A stretch of DNA of 64,000 nt from Avena insularis (lineage: Eukaryota; Streptophyta; Magnoliopsida; Poales; Poaceae). The translations under genes and the position numbers were made by a program. Every line of letters begins with the position of its first letter. Positions within the stretch are counted from its first letter, which is position 1. Of the stretch, positions 59,474 through 64,000 are shown piece after piece. The stretch is from contig CM042691.1 in NCBI GenBank assembly GCA_023614405.1, positions 181,758,427 to 181,822,426 of the forward strand, read 5' to 3'. The notes under the pieces are model-generated. The model saw only the letters and a program-made list of their open reading frames with translations, had not been told where the DNA came from and ran no database searches.

Positions 59474-59962
59474 TGTCGTGGGAATGACCACGGCAGATGC
59501 TGCAATCGGCAGCGAGTAGTAGAACATGGGGCAAGGGCGGCCAGCCATCTGCGGTGCGAGATGAGGACAGAGACACAAGGATTTACCTAGGTTTGGCCCC
59601 CCGGAAGGTAAAGACCTACTCCTGCTAGATTGTATTATGGTGAGAATACAATGGGGCGAGCTCGGCAGCTAGGCAGCGAGTCGCTTGGGTGTATGATGGA
59701 ATGTATCCTCTACGCACCCTCTAGGGAGGTTTATATAGACTCACCCCCTAGGGTTTACAGATCTCAACTGAATCAGTTAAGGTTTCAGCAATCGTTTAAC
59801 CTAATATGACTGGGCCTATCCACGCTTCTGGGCCTTCAGCTTCTAGTCGCTTGAATCCACGCCAGGTCTTGATCCAGTCGCTGTTCCAAAGGCCCACTCG
59901 CAGGCACCTGGGCTAGTCGGAAACGTCCTGCTGGGTATACCCTGGTAGGCATATCCCCATCA
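59474..59962 (+). repeat. Solo LTR E (489 bp)
   Basis: Starts TGTCGTGGGAATGACCACGG, ends ATATCCCCATCA, flanked by CACTC at 59469-59473 and 59963-59967. Contains a TATA-like box. The small size suggests a copia or short-LTR element; the family was not identified. Confidence 0.8.
59732..59739 (+). promoter_or_regulatory. TATA box of solo LTR E
   Basis: AGGTTTATATAGACTC, followed by CCCCCTAGGG. Confidence 0.5.
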
Positions 59963-60892
59963 CACTCCTTACATATCAACTTAGGAACCGAGGAAACTCA
60001 CAGAACACTATCCATGCCATGGGATACAACCTATGGGGTAAAGTCCCTTAATAGCGTAGTAATTCGATTGATGTCGATTGTTGTCTACTGTGGTTATGAG
60101 GATGATGTGAGCTGTGGTTGCTGCCTATTTTTCCAAATACGGAGTTCCTCCCACACATACATAGTTAAGGATGTTCATGATAATAATCTTTACGTTAGAC
60201 CCTTTATAAATGCTAGAGGTGTATCCGATACTCCCTGAGAATGCTTTTCCCCATTGAAGTTTCAAATATCTTTTATATATGCGATACTTATTTTCTGTAT
60301 TCAGTTTGTTTTACTTTAATTATTTTTCTCTTATAAAGAAACCCAAAACACAATTTTACACAACACTCACATTTTATCTTGTTACTTAGAACTTTATTTA
60401 GCATTTCTATTTCAGTATTTAATTTAAGAGTTATTAGACTTTAGACTCCTTCTCCCTGTGGGATCGATATATTTATTTCAAAACTAGCTACAAATGATTT
60501 GTGTACTTGTATTCATCAGTCATACACTACCAAGTGGGCCCATTATTTGCTTTTTTCCTTAGGGCATCCACAATGTGTAAAAAAAGCACACCTTAAGTAA
60601 CATAGTACTAGTACATTGTGGAGAAAATAAAGTTATACCTCAAGCTCGTGGGTTTCCCATAGAGAATAGAAAAATCATTTCCCCTCTCTCCTATCTATTG
60701 CATGGAGCAATATGATCAAGCTATGTGTTTCCTATCTTGTGGCAAATGTTGACATTATCCGCAATTTGGCAAACATTAATTTTAATCAGATGGGGTAGTG
60801 TAATTTAAGTGGGTTAATTTAGATACGAACCTTGAAAAATCGTAGAACCTAGAGATCACAAGTAAAACATGCATATTCCGCTATGTCCGAAA

Positions 60893-61239
60893 AAGATGCA
60901 CCCATCTACCTTCGAAAAAGACAATTAATTCAAGAGAAATCTATCGCACTTTGACCTAATTTTATTAAGTTGTCAAGAAGAAGAATCTTATCAAGAAGTT
61001 GAACCATTTTGTCAAAACTCTCAACGAAACCTACAATTTACTCTTAGTTCAAATTTGTGATATATTTAATAACCCCCTGATGGTTACCTCCAAAAAAATG
61101 TAAAACTTTCAACACAACCTACAATTTACTCTTAGTTCAAATTTGACCTAATTTCTATAAATCGACATAAATCCATTCAACTGGGAATAGTTAGCTAGGA
61201 CAAAGTTTGAAAACTCATGAAACATGGGAATCATATAAG
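60893..61239 (+). repeat. Duplicated segment, copy 1
   Basis: From AAGATGCACCCATCTAC to AAACATGGGAATCATA. It aligns with 61416-61757 at an offset of about 523 bp. Inside, ACCTACAATTTACTCTTAG occurs twice. Confidence 0.85.
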
Positions 61240-61415
61240 TAGTACACCACATGTCAGTCGACTATATATGTCTGAAAACCTTGGCTTGTGGCATTCAGAT
61301 CCATATTCTTCAGACTTTCTTTACAGAAAGGAACAATCTCGTCATCACTCGGAAAATGGATAATGTTCTTTCCTGATAGTTGGAAACTCATATCGATGAC
61401 ATTTTCTACTAAAAT

Positions 61416-61757
61416 AAGATGCACCCATCTACATCTGAAAAATAAAATTAATTCAAGGGCAATCTATCGCACTTACTAGTAGCTGAAGTTTGACCTAATT
61501 TCGTTAAGTTGTCAAAGCAAAATCTTATAAAGAAGTTGAACCTGTAGTAAAAATTCTCGGTGGTGGTTTGTGATACGTATATTAAATGACCCCTCAATGG
61601 TTACCTCCAAAAAATATTTGTAAAACATTCAACGCAATCTACAATTTACTTGTAGTTGAAATTTGACCTAATTTCGATAAATTGACATAAGGTCATTCGA
61701 GTGGACAGAGTTAGCTAATATGAAGTTTGAAAACTCATAAAACATGGGATTCATAAG
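61416..61757 (+). repeat. Duplicated segment, copy 2
   Basis: Second copy, diverged by scattered substitutions and small indels. It ends exactly at the insertion point of the gypsy-1-type LTR. Confidence 0.85.
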
Positions 61758-64000
61758 TGTAACATCCCAAAAATATTAAACATGGATCATCAAATTCTAA
61801 TCATCAAAATTAGGGTTAACAAAAACTTCTCCATCTCAAATATGAAAGCATTCATATGTATGTGTATTTAAATTAGGAGTTCTTTTGAATTGCCATGGTT
61901 CTGTGATTCATTGCTTGTAAAATGATTCTTAGGTGAAATAAACATCATATAAATCATTCCTATGCTTTTCCCAAACACAAACAACTCAAAATGAATAAAT
62001 AAAGTGAATGGTCACTTTTGCCAAATTAACTATCATGCCTACTTTGGCTATTCCTACCACTCAAAACTTAATAGAAACAATTGTGGATCTTTGCACCCCT
62101 TGTTAGTACACATAATGAGGTACCAATGCCCACTTTGTGATCTTCCAAAAACATTCAAATGCTAAGTTTAAATGACAATTTAAAATTGAATCTATCTCAT
62201 ATGGGAAGATCCCACTATTTCAAAAACCACTCAAACCATCTCAATTTTCAAAACCCAAAAAACCACAGAGTCTCCAGCACATGCCTAGCACACCCACCAA
62301 AAATCTTTTCAAAATTCAAAAAGATGTTTCTTGCGGCCATTTCATCAAACACTTGGCAGGCAGAATTTAAACCAAATCAAATTCACTATTTTAACAGTGT
62401 TTTGGTCTAACTTGTTCCCTCTCTAGCTCACAGCAAACATTTAGTAGATCATCTAGCTTAGTTGGAAACCTCTAGCCTCACTTTAAGCTTGTCATTGCCA
62501 TCAATGGTGAACAAGCCGAGCCCACCTTGCCGGCCAACTTGGTCGCCGTTGCAGCAGACCACCACCCCCTCTCTCGCCATGTCTGGGAGTTAGCCAGCAC
62601 CTCACCACCGCCCAATGTCCCCTCCCCAAGCCAAGCCCGGCCGTGGACCACCGAGAACACCCGGTGCACCTTTGCGACATCATGACATGCCGAAAGCACG
62701 CCCGCAGCGCTGCACACCGCCCTCGACCGACGCGTGCCCACCGCTTCGCCACGACCCAGGGAGCATGCTAGACATCCCCGTTCGCCGTCCAACGCCTCAC
62801 AGCCATCGCTCGCTGTCGAAGACGCCGCCTCTGCTGCTCAGAGCACCAGCCTCGCCTGACCGATTAACAACGCCCCTAAGCCCGCATTTAAGTTCTAGAG
62901 CATCTCCAGGAGACCGTGCATCGATCGCCACCCTCAGCCATGCCTCTAGCAGATTGTAGCCATGTCGCCACTGTCGCCTGCCCATCCCTCTCGGTCTCGC
63001 CATCGAACCTATAAAAGGAGGCCACCCCCAGCCGTTTGCAGCACACCACTCGACTCCCCTCACCTCACTGATCGTCCCACACCTCTCGCCTGAGCACGGG
63101 GAGCCGCAGCTCGCCAGAATTGCACTGGAGCAAGCCGCCTCTAGAGGAGAATGGCGCCGCTGATTGCGACCACCCCCGGAGCTGCCTCGACCGTCCCTGA
63201 GCTCGCTGTCGACCACTCGTTTGTTTGCCCGCCACGCCGTCGTTGTTGGAGCCCTAGTACGCCTCCTATGCACCCCCACTGAGCCGCTAGGGTTCGAGCT
63301 CGCCGGTGACAGGTTCGTCTTTGACGACGATCCCCAGCCGTCGATCTCCACTCTAATCCAACGACCCACACAGCCCCGTACCGATTCGCGCGTTATGAGC
63401 CGCTGACTGGTAGACCCCCCTGTCAGTTGAGCCCCGCGCTGCAGAGTGACACTGGGCCGACCCATTAGCATCTCCCGTGCAGCCCAACCGTTTGAATTTA
63501 GATTTTTCCATTTATTTCAAACAAAGTTCTATACATAGATTCAAAATTCAACCCAGCTTGATTCAATGAACCAAAATGCATGAAACCAACTTTGTTAGAA
63601 AAGTACTGAAATGCTTAATCCAAGCCCGTTGGATTCAAATCATTTGGATCTGTAGAGAACCCTTGGTAAAAATAACATGTCAGAAGCTTTTCCGCATTCA
63701 AACATTTTTCAAAATTCAACCATAAGAGCTTTTGAGTTGATTCCAACTCTCAATAATCACATTTATTCATACCTTTCAGAATATATCAAAACATATGGGT
63801 TTACTTACATAAATAATGTTCAAGTAATAAAAGAATGCCACATAGGCATTTCTAGTCACTTTATTTATTTAAAATAAAAAGGTTAAACCTTATTAAATTG
63901 TGACACCACTTTAAATCACATTCCCATGTACTGAAATATGTGGTTATGACATGTGCCAACATGATCCTATGTTTGAGTTGGAGAATATTAAATCTTAAGT
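61758..64000 (+). repeat. gypsy-1-family LTR, plus orientation, cut by the window end
   Basis: Starts TGTAACATCCCAAAAATATT. Its reverse complement matches 25491-27943 throughout, including the AT-rich flank near 63700-63990. It supplies the 60 bp that the other copy lost. Sense orientation is supported by a TATA box. No gene content; ORFs in the GC-rich part (62480-63470) are on both strands and not shared. Confidence 0.85.
63010..63017 (+). promoter_or_regulatory. TATA box of the gypsy-1-family LTR
   Basis: GAACCTATAAAAGGAGGCC, downstream of the GC-rich segment and upstream of a C-rich leader. Confidence 0.65.

Larger units (their letters stand above)
58603..60518 (+). repeat. 3' LTR of a second gypsy-like element (interrupted)
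   Basis: Starts TGATCAGTGCATATTTGC after a purine-rich end and finishes GTATTCATCA. Without the inserted solo LTR E it is about 1.42 kb. The only long ORF (58800-59246) looks like chance reading through the GC-rich leader. The end call rests on the TGAT/ATCA symmetry and typical CTAGCTACAAATGATTTGTG context. Confidence 0.65.
60519..61757. other. Unclassified AT-rich sequence
   Basis: No ORF above 63 codons and no LTR or terminal repeats that I could pair. Contains a 345-bp dispersed duplication and, near 60562-60612, the inverted pair CCACAATGT/ACATTGTGG. Possibly an old DNA transposon or unique intergenic DNA. Confidence 0.5.

Noticed and set aside
60562..60575. GGGCATCCACAATG, similar to terminal repeats of some grass MITEs or hAT-like elements
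   Set aside because: No inverted partner with a target duplication was found nearby; only a 9-base inverted match 35 bp away.
62478..63471. Long ORFs on both strands (104-224 codons) near the right end
   Set aside because: They sit in the GC-rich part of an LTR, overlap on opposite strands, and the homologous LTR at 26.3-27.3 kb does not keep them.
1..64000. CRISPR arrays, bacterial operons or other prokaryotic systems
   Set aside because: No regularly spaced repeats, no dense coding and no ribosome-binding pattern; the DNA is plant intergenic.

Overview
The window looks like a gene-free stretch of intergenic DNA from a large grass genome, most likely a Triticeae (wheat/Aegilops/barley group). 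I base this on the layout (LTR retrotransposons nested inside each other), on a copia element whose primer-binding site and leader read like the BARE/Angela/WIS lineage, on LTR families with TGTAGCACCC or TGTAACATCCC ends, and on the 'CTTGGGGATGCC' hairpin motif I associate with Triticeae gypsy derivatives. I found no host gene, rRNA or intact tRNA. Almost every base can be placed in a transposon except about 1.2 kb near 60.5-61.7 kb.

Layout. (1) 1-4222 is the minus-strand interior of a Ty3/gypsy element (gypsy-1): broken RNase H/RT/protease, gag and an extra pre-gag ORF. Its 5' LTR is split into three pieces (4223-4290, 12565-14035, 25491-27943) by two complete non-autonomous elements with large LTRs. 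Element A (4291-12564, plus, TSD CCATT) has 3.6-kb LTRs around only 1.0 kb of interior. Element B (14036-25490, minus, TSD TAGTT) has 4.2-kb LTRs around 3.0 kb of interior holding a decayed reverse transcriptase. (2) 27944-44032 is a wrecked copia element: its 3' end, one full LTR and its leader, with a 4.5-kb solo LTR (C, TSD ACACA) in the leader, then a second minus-strand gypsy (gypsy-2, 35187-43251), then the tail of another copia LTR. (3) 44033-57272 is a gypsy element primed by tRNA-Asp (Athila-like) with three LTR copies. Its last LTR is interrupted by a 2.9-kb Helitron (50493-53404) and a 3.35-kb solo LTR (D, TSD TCACA). (4) 57273-60518 is the 3' part of another gypsy relative, whose LTR holds a 489-bp solo LTR (E, TSD CACTC). 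(5) 60519-61757 is unclassified sequence with a 345-bp duplication. (6) 61758-64000 is a plus-strand LTR of the gypsy-1 family, cut by the window end.

The parts form a record of insertion, LTR-LTR recombination and deletion rather than a working pathway. A and B have homologous interiors without intact proteins, so they would need enzymes supplied by related gypsy elements. The strongest unexplained signals are a small stem-loop module, with compensatory base changes, shared by five otherwise divergent LTR families; a second covarying hairpin beside the polypurine tract of A and B; and the nearly all-TAG nonsense spectrum of gypsy-2, which looks like a footprint of CHG methylation. All homology statements come from reading the sequence; no database search was run.
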